Positions 1 to 7,381 of a stretch of 25,659 nt of DNA are shown here, one piece after another. Below the pieces are notes generated by a model, which saw only the letters and a list, made by a program, of their open reading frames with translations, ran no database searches and had not been told where the DNA came from. Both the position numbers and the translations under genes were made by a program. The DNA is from CAYLNH01 sp964384625. Lineage in GTDB: Bacteria > Verrucomicrobiota > Lentisphaeria > JABSQK01. Location of the stretch: the NCBI GenBank assembly GCA_964384625.1, contig CAYLNH010000083.1, positions 1 through 25,659 on the forward strand, read 5' to 3'. Each line of letters begins with the position of its first letter. Within the stretch, counting starts at the first letter, position 1.

Positions 1-53
1 AAAGCTACAGGCACTACGGCAGTTTGTCCAGTAGGATTTGTGCAAAAAGGCCA

Positions 54-80
54 GGGCTTGTCCCCGTGGTGCGAAGATTT
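54..80 (+). repeat. REP copy L1 (half palindrome)
   Basis: This copy has the GGGCTTGTCCCCGTGG arm and the GCGAAGATT tail of the REP. The opposite arm is truncated to CCAGGG at 51-56, so only part of the hairpin can form. Confidence 0.7.
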
Positions 81-110
81 TGTTTACGGATGCGGTTGGC
101 TCCGTGTCCC

Positions 111-146
111 GCCTCCACGGGGCTTGTCCCCGTGGTGCGAAGATTA
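111..146 (+). repeat. REP copy L2 (complete hairpin)
   Basis: CCACGGGG (115-122), loop CTTGT, CCCCGTGG (128-135) is a perfect 8-bp stem, followed by TGCGAAGATTA. The tail supplies the transposase stop codon (TAA, reverse strand, 144-146). The hairpin lies just past the 3' end of the gene and may also act as a terminator or 3' stabiliser. Confidence 0.75.
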
Positions 147-941
147 GTGCATCACAGCGCGTACGTCGTATTCGCTGAACGTACCCACATAAAACTCCGT
201 GCTCCAACACTCGTTGTATCCCAGAATGTACGAAAGGTTGTTGAGATAGGCGAGAGCCACCTCCGAGGGAGTGTGAGTGTGGTTGGCGCGTAGGGCTATG
301 TGGATGTGGTCCGGCATAACCGCGGCCGATGCCACAGCATGCGATTTCTTCTTGGCAATGCGGAAGATCGTATCACTGACTTTTGCGAAATTCTCATTGC
401 GCGTTATCGGGTATCTCCGATCTTGCACCACAATCACAACGTGCAGGTTGTACCAATAACGGCCATGTCCGGAAACTGATGGGTTTTCCAGGATACGCGT
501 TGCAACTTCGACCGTGAACTGCCCAAGGTGATCTTTGAACCTGGGGTCGATGTAGTCGCTCTTGCCGACTTGTTTCCGGATGTAGTTCTGGACGATAGTC
601 GTGGTGTTGTCGCCCAGCGCTCGAACCGACACGCGCCTGTCGAACTTGACTTCAGTGCCGAGAGTGCGGAGCTCGTTTTGCAGTCGTCCTTTGGCACGTG
701 CAGCACAAAGCGATGGGCTCACGTCCTGGTTGGCGCGGAACAGACATTGAATCTGGTTGCCTTCCACAGAGAATGTCTCCAAAGTGAGCCCATCCCTTCC
801 CCAAGCGTCATTCAGGTTCTCTGTTGCGATTTCAAGTATTGAAGGGAAAGAAGCAGAATTGCGTAACCAACCGGACCAATCATATCGTATCTCGCTCACG
901 GGGCGCACGTTCTCAAGTGTGTAGATTGGCTTCAGCGCCAT
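144..941 (-). CDS. REP-associated tyrosine transposase (Y1_Tnp / IS200-like fold), 265 aa
   Basis: HUH single-strand transposase of the RAYT type, expected to nick and join REP hairpins. The C-terminal half has the HxH motif in VMPDHIHIAL (H212, H214) and a candidate catalytic Tyr near the C-terminus (EFYVGTF, about Y251). The N-terminal half looks like a second, degenerate copy of the same fold: NQIQCLF (62-68) sits where HVHLL is expected, followed by KGRL..ELR and a VRALG..T..VQNYIRKQ segment, with the His pair and Tyr lost. I chose ATG at 941 because GGAG (948-951) lies 6 nt upstream. The longer frame opens with GTG inside REP copy R1. Codon use does not stand out from the neighbours. An inactive domesticated copy is possible, since activity cannot be read from sequence. 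Confidence 0.8.
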   Translation of the reverse strand: MALKPIYTLENVRPVSEIRYDWSGWLRNSASFPSILEIATENLNDAWGRDGLTLETFSVEGNQIQCLFRANQDVSPSLCAARAKGRLQNELRTLGTEVKFDRRVSVRALGDNTTTIVQNYIRKQVGKSDYIDPRFKDHLGQFTVEVATRILENPSVSGHGRYWYNLHVVIVVQDRRYPITRNENFAKVSDTIFRIAKKKSHAVASAAVMPDHIHIALRANHTHTPSEVALAYLNNLSYILGYNECWSTEFYVGTFSEYDVRAVMH

Positions 942-981
942 GCTGATCTCCACTGCCACAGTTATCTTCGTGTGTAAACTA

Positions 982-1016
982 AATCTTCGCTCCACGGGGA
1001 CAAGCCCCGTGCAGGC
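982..1016 (-). repeat. REP copy R1 (one arm mismatched)
   Basis: AATCTTCGCTCCACGGGG, loop ACAAG, then CCCCGTGCAGG. It is inverted relative to the left copies. The last stem pair is broken (GTGC rather than GTGG). It overlaps the GTG at 995 that opens the longest transposase reading frame. Confidence 0.7.
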
Positions 1017-1049
1017 GGGAATGTTGGATTCGCCGTTGCGGTTGGTCCT

Positions 1050-1085
1050 AATCTTCGCACCACGGGGACAAGCCCCGCGGAGGCG
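1050..1085 (-). repeat. REP copy R2
   Basis: AATCTTCGCACCACGGGG, loop ACAAG, then CCCCGCGGAGGCG. The 8-bp stem at 1060-1067/1073-1080 has a single G-T type mismatch. It touches the TGA stop (1086-1088, reverse strand) of the acyltransferase gene, so the hairpin lies in that gene's 3' untranslated region. Confidence 0.7.
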
Positions 1086-2330
1086 TCACTGCATTGCGGA
1101 ATGGTTTCGGTAATACTGCGTGCCGAAGTGTTCCAGGTGCTCGATCAGAAACACCATGCCGCCGCTGCGAAGCCGACGGCCCGAGGTGTAGATGTCGAGC
1201 ATGGCCCGCTGCAGACTGGTGTCGCGCGGCGCTTTGGACCAGTCGTCGTATTCGCGGCAGAAGATGAAGAAGATGCCGTCCTTGCCGTTGGACGAAGTGG
1301 GAAACAGGTAGACTTCGCGCATCAGACCGGCCAGGTTCGATTCCGGCAGGGCGTGTTCAAATTGGGTGTTGTAGATCCACGATGTGCAGTAAAATGCTTT
1401 GGCGGGACGTTGTGGGAAGTGTTTCGCGAAGAACTCCACAGCGGCGGCGAAGGACCTCCTGCAGACATCCAGGCCCATGCCGCGGCCCGGCGGGATGTGC
1501 ATGTCGATGACTGTGTCGCCGGGATGCAGGATCAGTTCCCACTCGGTTTTCGCCAAGACGGTTTCCTGCAGCCGTGCCATGCCGTACGGCGACACGGCTG
1601 TGCCGCTCCAGTGTTGGTCGGTTCCCTTGAACGCGCTCTGCCAGGCAACCCGGTTGCTCTCGGGATTCACCACATATCCGTCACTGTCGTAGAACATGCC
1701 GGGCGGCGCGAGCAGAAGATGGCTGCCGGTATGTCGCCGGCGAAACAGACGGATGGCTTGCGGCAGTTTCGTGAGGCGGAACTCAAACCGCCCGATGCGG
1801 AACAATTCGCCTCGGACGTGATTGCGCAGCCAGAACATCTGGTTCGGCAGCAGGCCCGGTTTGCCGTCGCGCCCGACTTCGTGATTCAGATTGAAGCCGT
1901 GGATCTGGCGGCAGGTGTTGCGCGTGATATCCGTCGGGATCCCCAGGTCTGCATGTTTCTCGATCACCAGCGGAATCATCGTCAGTGCGGTGAGCAAACG
2001 GAGGACGCCGCTGTGGTCCCCCAGGGCGTCGAGGCGTTCCGGCCATTTGTCGAGCCCCGGCGTCTCAAGGTATTGGAACAGGCACTGCTGGAAATGCCAG
2101 CAATAGGCGCGCAGCGCCGGGGACTGATCGATAGTGTGGGCGACGTCCAGCAGGATTGGTTCGAGCGCCGGGTCAAGCTCCGCGTATTCGCGATACTCCC
2201 GAATAACTGCCGGATCGAGGAACGGCAGGCTTTTCGGCAATGTGCTCTGCGAATCCTCCCAGTTAACGGCAATCAGGTCATACAGTTCGGCGTCGACATT
2301 CAGCTCGGCCAGTACATCGTGCAAGTCCAT
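1086..2330 (-). CDS. N-acyltransferase family protein with NAT_N and GNAT-like C-terminal domains, 414 aa
   Basis: The first part (MDLHDVLAELNVDAELYDL, then helices to about residue 150) matches what I recall of the NAT_N region. The second part carries the GNAT-like C-terminal hallmarks: EWELILHPGDTVIDMHIPPG, CRRSFAAAVEFFAKHFP, FYCTSWIYNTQF and LPESNLAGLMREVYLFP. Substrate and acyl donor are unknown for this group; an acyl-CoA-dependent transfer is inferred from the fold. The frame stays open far upstream to 3131, but that part is antisense to the sulfatase, so I start at ATG 2330, where family-like sequence begins. There is no clear Shine-Dalgarno in front of it, so the start is uncertain. 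The gene is divergent from the sulfatase across about 200 bp, and its stop touches REP copy R2. Confidence 0.75.
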   Translation of the reverse strand: MDLHDVLAELNVDAELYDLIAVNWEDSQSTLPKSLPFLDPAVIREYREYAELDPALEPILLDVAHTIDQSPALRAYCWHFQQCLFQYLETPGLDKWPERLDALGDHSGVLRLLTALTMIPLVIEKHADLGIPTDITRNTCRQIHGFNLNHEVGRDGKPGLLPNQMFWLRNHVRGELFRIGRFEFRLTKLPQAIRLFRRRHTGSHLLLAPPGMFYDSDGYVVNPESNRVAWQSAFKGTDQHWSGTAVSPYGMARLQETVLAKTEWELILHPGDTVIDMHIPPGRGMGLDVCRRSFAAAVEFFAKHFPQRPAKAFYCTSWIYNTQFEHALPESNLAGLMREVYLFPTSSNGKDGIFFIFCREYDDWSKAPRDTSLQRAMLDIYTSGRRLRSGGMVFLIEHLEHFGTQYYRNHSAMQ

Positions 2331-2528
2331 GAGTGCAAAACTAGCACTGCAAAGCGGCTCGTAAACTTCGATCCGGCCCAAAACGTGCACGGACTGCCGT
2401 TGTGGTCGCTTCGTCCGGGCCGGCGCAGAAAGCCATCGGGGGCGTTGCCCGTCTGGAGTTGCGGAAGACGGCAGCGGCGTTAGCGTGAAGGCTCGTCCCT
2501 GCATGCGTGACCAACCTGGGAGAAACCA

Positions 2529-3968
2529 ATGACCCCGAATATCCTGTTTATCATGAGCGACGACCATGCGGCGCACGCCATCAGCGCGTACGGCAGCCGG
2601 ATCAACGAGACGCCGCAGATGGACCGTCTGGCCGCGGGCGGTGTGCGTTTGAACAACTGCCATTGCATCAACTCCATCTGTACGCCCAGTCGGGCGACGA
2701 TTTTGACCGGGCAGTATGGACACATCACCGGAGTCTGTGAGTGGCAGGCATTGGACAATCGCCGGCCGGTGCAACTGCAGAAATTGCTGCAGGCTGCCGG
2801 CTACAACACGGCAATCTTCGGCAAGTGGCATCTGGGCCATGGTTTCACCGATTGCGCCGACCGGGTTGACGGCGGCGGCGAGAACGCCGTGCCGGCTGAT
2901 CCCGCGGGTTTCGACTACTACTCGGTGCTGCCGGGGCACGGGCGGTATCACAATCCGGCACTTCTGACTCCGGCCGGCGAATCGGTCGTCGAAGGCTATG
3001 TCAGCGATATCATCACCGACCAGGCGTTGGACTGGCTGGCGCACGACCGGAACCCGGATCAGCCGTTCTTCTGCTGCGTGCACCATAAGGCGCCGCACCG
3101 CGCCTGGGAGCCCGGTGAGAAGTACAAGCACCTCTATGAAGACGAGGAGATCCCGCCGCCCGAGACCTTTGACGACGACTACGACGGTCGTCCTGCCGCG
3201 GCCGCCGCGAAGATGCGGATTATGGGGGACTTCACCGAGACGGACATGAAAGGGACGCCGCCGCCGGAGTTAACGGGGGCGGAATTGAAGAATTGGTACT
3301 ATCAGCGGTACATCAAGGACTACCTGCGGTGCGTGGCCAGTGTTGATGCATCGGTGGGCCGGTTGCTGGACTACCTGGAGGAAACCGGCCAGGTCGACAA
3401 CACGATCGTGATTTATACCAGCGACCAGGGCTTCTTCCTCGGCGACCACGGCTGGTACGATAAACGCTTCATCTACGAGCATTCTGTGCGGATGCCGTTT
3501 TTGCTGCGGTACCCGCAGGAGATCGAGGCCGGTACGGTGCGCGATGAACTACTGACGAATCTGGACTTCGCGCCGACGCTGCTGGATTACGCTGGCCTGC
3601 CGATTCCCGAGGAGATGCAGGGCGTGTCCGGCCGGGCGATGCTCAAGGGGGAGGCGCCGGCCGACTGGCAGCAGTCATTCTACTACCGCTACTGGGATCA
3701 CGGCGGCCACAATGTCTGTGCCCACTACGGGCTGCGCACGATGACGCACAAACTCGTCTACTTCCAGCCGCCGGAGAAGACATGGCGCGGCGTGGAAAAC
3801 GCCGAACCGCAGATCGAGCCGTATTGGGAGTTGTATGACCTGGAAACGGATCCCAACGAGCTCCACAACATCTATGGCAATCCAGCCTGTGCCGACGTGC
3901 AGCAGGCGTTGACGGCAGAGCTGGAGTCGCTGCAGGAGAAGTACGGCGACACGCCGCTGCACAAGTGA
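2529..3968 (+). CDS. Type I (Cys-type) sulfatase, 479 aa, cytoplasmic or without an evident signal peptide
   Basis: Sulfate ester hydrolase of the alkaline-phosphatase superfamily. The sequence opens with PNILFIMSDDH (metal ligands D11, D12). It has the sulfatase signature C51-T-P-S-R55, whose Cys is converted to formylglycine by an anaerobic or aerobic maturase, then FGKWHLGH near residue 100 and YTSDQGFFLGDHGWYDK, which holds the second metal Asp. The C-terminal 100 residues (RTMTHKLVYF, WELYDLETDPNELHN) are the usual sulfatase C-terminal subdomain. Length fits the family. GGGAGA at 2518-2523 sits 5 nt before ATG. There is no N-terminal signal peptide, which is unusual for a secreted polysaccharide sulfatase, so either the substrate is taken up first or export uses another route. 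No maturase is in the window. Confidence 0.93.
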   Translation: MTPNILFIMSDDHAAHAISAYGSRINETPQMDRLAAGGVRLNNCHCINSICTPSRATILTGQYGHITGVCEWQALDNRRPVQLQKLLQAAGYNTAIFGKWHLGHGFTDCADRVDGGGENAVPADPAGFDYYSVLPGHGRYHNPALLTPAGESVVEGYVSDIITDQALDWLAHDRNPDQPFFCCVHHKAPHRAWEPGEKYKHLYEDEEIPPPETFDDDYDGRPAAAAAKMRIMGDFTETDMKGTPPPELTGAELKNWYYQRYIKDYLRCVASVDASVGRLLDYLEETGQVDNTIVIYTSDQGFFLGDHGWYDKRFIYEHSVRMPFLLRYPQEIEAGTVRDELLTNLDFAPTLLDYAGLPIPEEMQGVSGRAMLKGEAPADWQQSFYYRYWDHGGHNVCAHYGLRTMTHKLVYFQPPEKTWRGVENAEPQIEPYWELYDLETDPNELHNIYGNPACADVQQALTAELESLQEKYGDTPLHK

Positions 3969-4293
3969 TGCCTGAAGCCCGCAACCGGGGGGACGGCCGC
4001 CCCTGGCGGCCACGTTCCGGCAATCAAGGCTGGGCCGAGGGCCCGCTCCCGCAGTTGTCGCGACGGCGTCAGGACCTCGATATTGCCGCTTTTTTATCGT
4101 TTTCGTCTTGCTGAAGTCAAGGCATTGCCTATAGTAATCGCTCTTTTTGGGTTTTTTCGCGTTGGACGTCCGTGGCTGGCGTCGGCCGGATTTCCCTAAC
4201 TATTATCAACAACCGCGGGTTACGAATCCCGGTGAAGCTTGATTTGCCGGCAAAGGTTCGAAGCCGCAACGACAGGATCTCAGGAGGATCAAA
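3969..4293 (+). other. Intergenic region between the sulfatase and rpsB (325 bp)
   Basis: This stretch has no convincing gene. It holds a perfect GC hairpin at 3995-4011 (GGCCGCC, loop CCT, GGCGGCC) without a T-tract just after the sulfatase, the probable rpsB promoter at 4108-4135, and a leader of about 150 nt. The leader could carry an S2-binding autoregulatory structure as in other bacteria, but I cannot show one. Two T-arm-like stretches (near 4216-4231 and 4253-4265) are not part of a tRNA. Confidence 0.6.
4108..4135 (+). promoter_or_regulatory. Probable sigma-70-type promoter of rpsB
   Basis: TTGCTG (4108-4113), 16-nt spacer, TATAGT (4130-4135). Transcription would start near 4142, leaving a leader of roughly 150 nt before the TTG start, long enough for ribosomal-protein feedback. 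Confidence 0.5.
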
Positions 4294-5466
4294 TTGGCTA
4301 AGATCTCAATGAAAGACATGCTGGACGCCGGCGTACACTTCGGCCACCCGACAAAACGCTGGAATCCGAAGATGAAACCGTACATTTTCGGCGCCCGCAA
4401 CGGGATCTATATTTTTGACTTGCCGAAGACGATGCAGCACCTGCAGACAGCCGCCGAATTTCTCTATGAAACCGTCGTCGACGGCGGCGATGTGCTGTTC
4501 ATCGGCACCAAGCGCCAGGCGCAGGACGCGGTACGGGCTGTCGCCGAAAACGTCGGCATGTTCTATATGACCGAACGCTGGTTGGGCGGTACGCTGACGA
4601 ATAACCAGACGATCCGCCAGAGCATTGCCCGGATGAAATCACTGCAGAAAGTGGAGGAGAGCGGTGAGATCGAGGATATGCCGAAGAAGGAGGCCTCGCG
4701 CCTGCGCCGCGAGCTGAGTAAACTGCGGCGGAATCTCTGTGGTATTGCTGAGATGGGCAAATTGCCGGACGCTGTGTTTGTGGTGGACGTCGAGCGGGAA
4801 GATATCGCTGTGCGCGAAGCCAACCGCCTCGAGATTCCGGTTGTGGCGATCGTCGACACAAACTGCGACCCGGACCCGATCGATTACATCATCCCCGGGA
4901 ACGATGATGCGCTGCGAAGCATCAAGATCATCCTGCAGGTCGTCGAGAACGCGCTGCAGGCGGCGACGGGTGTGCGGCAGAAGAAGAGAGAAGAGGAAGA
5001 GGCAGCCAGGGCTGCGGAAGAAGCCGCCAAGGCCGCCGAGAAGGCAGCGGCGGAAGAGGCAAAGGCTGCGGAACAGGCCGCCAAGAAAGAGGCCAGGGCC
5101 GCCAAGAAAGACGCCAAGGCCGCCAAGCCGAAGAAAGAGGCCAAAGCCGACAAGCCGAAGAAAGACGCCAAGGCCGACAAGCCCAAGGCCGACGCGGAAG
5201 CCGACAAGCCAAAGAAAGAGGCCAAGGCCGACAAGCCCAAGGCCGACGCGGAAGCCGACAAGCCGAAGAAAGACGCCAAGGCCGATAAGCCCAAGGCCGA
5301 CGCGGAAGCCGACAAGCCGAAAGAGGACGCCAAAGCCAAGGAAGAGAAAGCCGAAGCTGCGGCCGACAAGGCTGCAGAGAAGAAGGCTGACGAACCCGCT
5401 GCGGTCGCCGCTGACCAACCGGCTGAGAAGAAGGCTGACGCCGAAGACAAACCCGCTTCCGAGTAA
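4294..5466 (+). CDS. rpsB: 30S ribosomal protein S2 with long Lys/Ala-rich C-terminal tail, 390 aa
   Basis: Small-subunit protein S2. The core (residues 1 to about 229) is unmistakable: MKDMLDAGVHFGHPTKRWNPKM, YIFGARNGIYIFDL, ERWLGGTLTNNQTIRQS and VAIVDTNCDPDPIDYIIPGNDDA. The start is TTG, supported by AGGAGG at 4282-4287 six nt upstream and by the MAKISMKDML alignment. After the core comes a coiled, highly charged tail of about 160 residues. It begins as Ala/Glu/Lys helix and ends in a PKKDAKADKPKADAEAD-type repeat, encoded by three exact-period 54-bp copies (5173-5334). Typical S2 is about 240-260 aa. The tail is probably disordered and surface-exposed. It is followed by tsf after 38 bp, the classic rpsB-tsf order. 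Confidence 0.97.
   Translation: MAKISMKDMLDAGVHFGHPTKRWNPKMKPYIFGARNGIYIFDLPKTMQHLQTAAEFLYETVVDGGDVLFIGTKRQAQDAVRAVAENVGMFYMTERWLGGTLTNNQTIRQSIARMKSLQKVEESGEIEDMPKKEASRLRRELSKLRRNLCGIAEMGKLPDAVFVVDVEREDIAVREANRLEIPVVAIVDTNCDPDPIDYIIPGNDDALRSIKIILQVVENALQAATGVRQKKREEEEAARAAEEAAKAAEKAAAEEAKAAEQAAKKEARAAKKDAKAAKPKKEAKADKPKKDAKADKPKADAEADKPKKEAKADKPKADAEADKPKKDAKADKPKADAEADKPKEDAKAKEEKAEAAADKAAEKKADEPAAVAADQPAEKKADAEDKPASE
5173..5334 (+). repeat. Three 54-bp in-frame tandem copies in the rpsB tail
   Basis: Copies begin at 5173, 5227 and 5281. Each starts GCCGACAAGCCCAAGGCC or GCCGATAAGCCCAAGGCC and encodes an 18-residue unit of alternating AD-KPK and AEAD-KPK motifs. Differences between copies are mostly third-position or K/E and D/E swaps. 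Partial older copies extend upstream from about 5100. Confidence 0.9.
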
Positions 5467-5504
5467 ACGCGAAACAACCAATACGGATTAGACCGATTAC
5501 AACA

Positions 5505-6320
5505 ATGGCAAATATTACCGCTCAAATGGTGAAAGACCTGCGCGAACGCACCGGCGCGGGACTCGTTGACTGCAAGAAAGCCCTGACGGAAGCCGACGCC
5601 GATGTCGAGAAGGCCGTTGAAGTCATCCGCAAGATGGGACTGGCCAAGCTGGACAAAAAATCACATCGCGCGACCAACGAAGGCCACATCCAGACAATCA
5701 TCCGGGACGACGTCGCGGTCATGGCGGAGATCCTCTGCGAGACCGATTTCGTTGCGAAGAATGCGAAGTTCACCGATTATGTCAAGGCCTTGATTGAACG
5801 CGCGGCCGACGGTGATTACCCGGAAGGCGACATCTCCGCCGCCGTCAAGGAAGCGGAGAGCGATGCGCTGGGCGAACTGATCGCCAGTTGCGGCGAGAAT
5901 ATTCAGGTTCGTCGAATTGTCCGTTGGACGCCGAAGGCCAAGGTCCACAGCTATATCCACGACGGCGGCGGCTCCAAGATCGGCGTGATGGTCGAGATCG
6001 ACGGTGAGCACGACGACGAATACGGCAAGTATATGGCGATGCATATCACCGCCGCCAACCCGGATTACATCGCTCCTGAGGACGTCCCCGAAGAGGTCGT
6101 CAACAAGGAGAAAGAAATCGCGGCGGCTCAGCCGGACATGGCGAACAAGCCGGAGAACATCATCGAGAAGATCCTGATCGGCCGGATCAACAAATGGTAC
6201 ACGCAGGTTTGCCTGACCAAGCAGACGTGGGTGCACGACGACAAGACCCCGGTTGAAAAGGTCAACCCGAACGCAAAAGTCCTTCGCTTCCTGCGCTGGC
6301 AGGTCGGCGAAGAGCTGTAG
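5505..6320 (+). CDS. tsf: Elongation factor Ts, 271 aa
   Basis: Guanine nucleotide exchange factor for EF-Tu. The N-terminal UBA-like domain reads ITAQMVKDLRERTGAGLVDCKKAL, followed by the conserved TDFVAKN element (T80-D81-F82-V83) that contacts EF-Tu's Mg site, and one complete dimerisation-type domain ending in VEKVNPNAKVLRFLRWQVGEEL. The length is near the E. coli protein (283 aa). It lies 38 bp after rpsB, with no strong Shine-Dalgarno (the spacer is A/C-rich), so translation may depend on coupling or an unstructured leader. A strong terminator follows directly. Confidence 0.97.
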   Translation: MANITAQMVKDLRERTGAGLVDCKKALTEADADVEKAVEVIRKMGLAKLDKKSHRATNEGHIQTIIRDDVAVMAEILCETDFVAKNAKFTDYVKALIERAADGDYPEGDISAAVKEAESDALGELIASCGENIQVRRIVRWTPKAKVHSYIHDGGGSKIGVMVEIDGEHDDEYGKYMAMHITAANPDYIAPEDVPEEVVNKEKEIAAAQPDMANKPENIIEKILIGRINKWYTQVCLTKQTWVHDDKTPVEKVNPNAKVLRFLRWQVGEEL

Positions 6321-6327
6321 AACTTCC

Positions 6328-6362
6328 GCCGGCCACCCGGTTCCGGGTGGCCGGCTTTTTTT
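6328..6362 (+). terminator. Rho-independent terminator after tsf
   Basis: GCCGGCCACCCGG (6328-6340) pairs with CCGGGTGGCCGGC (6343-6355), with a tight loop around TTCC, followed by seven T residues (6356-6362). It lies between tsf and pyrH, so it either ends the rpsB-tsf transcript or attenuates expression into pyrH. Confidence 0.93.
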
Positions 6363-6394
6363 GTGTCCATTTGAAATTGAGGTCCTGGGAGAAC

Positions 6395-7114
6395 ATGGCT
6401 GACGACATCATTTACAAGCGGATTCTGCTGAAGCTCAGCGGTGAAGCCCTTAAAGGCGACGAGCCCTACGGTATCGATCCGGAGGCGACGAATGCCGTCG
6501 CTCTGCGCGTCAAGGAGATCCGGGAGCTGGGCGTACAGGTCGCCTGTGTTGTCGGCGCCGGCAATATCTTCCGGGGCGCTTTTGCCAAGGGGATTCCGCG
6601 CGCCACCGCCGACTACATGGGGATGCTGGCAACGGTGATGAACGCCCTGGCTTTGCAGGCTGCGTTGGAGAACAACGCCGTTGATACCCGAGCGCAGACG
6701 GCCATCGAGATGGACCGCGTTGCCGAACCGTTTATCCGGCGTCGGGCCATTCGGCACCTGGAAAAGGGGCGGGTCGTGATCTTCGCCGCCGGTACCGGCA
6801 GCCCGTTTTTCACGACCGACACGACCGCCGCCTTGCGGGCCAATGAAATCGATGCCGAAGCCATCGTCAAAGCCACCAAGGTCGACGGCATCTACTCCGA
6901 CGACCCGATGCAGAACCCGGATGCCGAACGCTATGAACGTATTACCTATGCGGAAGCCCTGCAGAAGCGGTTGGCGGTGATGGACTCCACGGCGTTCAGC
7001 ATGTGTCGGGACAATGATATGCCGATCATCGTCTGCCGCTTCGATGATACCGCCGGAATCCGGAAAGTCCTGCGCGGCGACTTCTCTGCCGGCACGCTGG
7101 TGGGCGCCGGTTGA
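6395..7114 (+). CDS. pyrH: UMP kinase (uridylate kinase), 239 aa
   Basis: Catalyses UMP + ATP to UDP + ADP in pyrimidine nucleotide synthesis, usually as a hexamer inhibited by UTP. Family motifs in order: ILLKLSGEALKG, VVGAGNIFRG (phosphate loop), ADYMGMLATVMNALALQ (UMP site), IFAAGTGSPFFTTDTTAALRANEIDAE, KATKVDGIYSDDP, and the MDSTAFSMCRDNDMPIIV tail. The length is exactly that of the family. I start at ATG 6395; the frame extends to a GTG at 6347, but that lies in the terminator hairpin. GGGAG (6387-6391) is close to the ATG and GAGG (6379-6382) rather far, so the site is unremarkable. The usual downstream partner frr is not here. Confidence 0.97.
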   Translation: MADDIIYKRILLKLSGEALKGDEPYGIDPEATNAVALRVKEIRELGVQVACVVGAGNIFRGAFAKGIPRATADYMGMLATVMNALALQAALENNAVDTRAQTAIEMDRVAEPFIRRRAIRHLEKGRVVIFAAGTGSPFFTTDTTAALRANEIDAEAIVKATKVDGIYSDDPMQNPDAERYERITYAEALQKRLAVMDSTAFSMCRDNDMPIIVCRFDDTAGIRKVLRGDFSAGTLVGAG

Positions 7115-7285
7115 ACCGCAGCGCAGCGACTGATGCACCCCCATGTCGGTTGTTCGGGGCAGCAGTCGGGCGCCGGCGGTGACGGGCCGTACGGATTCGA
7201 AACAACCCGGTTGCGGCTGCCGTGAGAATCCCTTTCGGTTCGCGATTTACCCAGTGACGCGAGGGTGCCGCAGGGACACCACATC

Positions 7286-7313
7286 TTGAATCCCGGCTTG
7301 CGCTCGATATATT
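7286..7313 (+). promoter_or_regulatory. Probable promoter of the beta-barrel gene
   Basis: TTGAAT (7286-7291), 16-nt spacer, TATATT (7308-7313), about 70 bp ahead of the ATG at 7382. It suggests this gene is transcribed separately from pyrH. Nothing else recognisable lies in 7115-7285. Confidence 0.5.
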
Positions 7314-7381
7314 AATGGTTCATGTGCATCGGGCTTTGCCGGACGAAGAAAACGAAAAACTGGAAGGATCTGGAGGCAGTG

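Larger units (their letters stand above)
54..1085. mobile_element. RAYT/REP unit: transposase gene flanked by inverted REP palindromes
   Basis: The minus-strand transposase gene at 144-941 is bracketed by two copies of a short palindromic repeat on each side. The left copies (54-80 and 111-146) read toward the gene as CCCCGTGGTGCGAAGATT. The right copies (982-1016 and 1050-1085) read as the reverse complement, AATCTTCGCACCACGGGG, so the four copies form inverted ends. The palindrome core is CCACGGGG, a 5-nt loop (ACAAG), then CCCCGTGG. This is the standard layout of a REP-associated tyrosine transposase with its BIME-like repeats. The right boundary abuts the stop codon of the acyltransferase gene at 1086. 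That these repeats are the substrate of this transposase is inferred from family knowledge. Confidence 0.8.

Noticed and set aside
1101..2483. 460-codon plus-strand open frame antisense to the acyltransferase
   Set aside because: Its translation has no family features and is rich in V/H/Q as expected for a GC-rich antisense frame. The opposite strand encodes a recognisable protein.
2331..3131. Upstream extension of the acyltransferase frame
   Set aside because: It runs antisense through the sulfatase and resembles no protein; the family-like sequence begins at 2330.
3995..4011. Terminator of the sulfatase gene
   Set aside because: The 7-bp hairpin is perfect but the loop is only 3 nt and no T-tract follows, so I record it as a hairpin only.
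4216..4265. tRNA gene in the rpsB leader
   Set aside because: GGGTTACGAATCCC and GGTTCGAAGCC look like T-arms, but no acceptor, D or anticodon stems can be built around them.
4639..5525. Minus-strand frames opposite the S2 tail with repeated LGLVGLGVFLRLVGF-type or SALASFFGLSAS-type stretches
   Set aside because: They are complements of the 54-bp repeat and look membrane-like only because Lys/Ala/Asp codons read backwards give Leu/Gly/Val/Phe.
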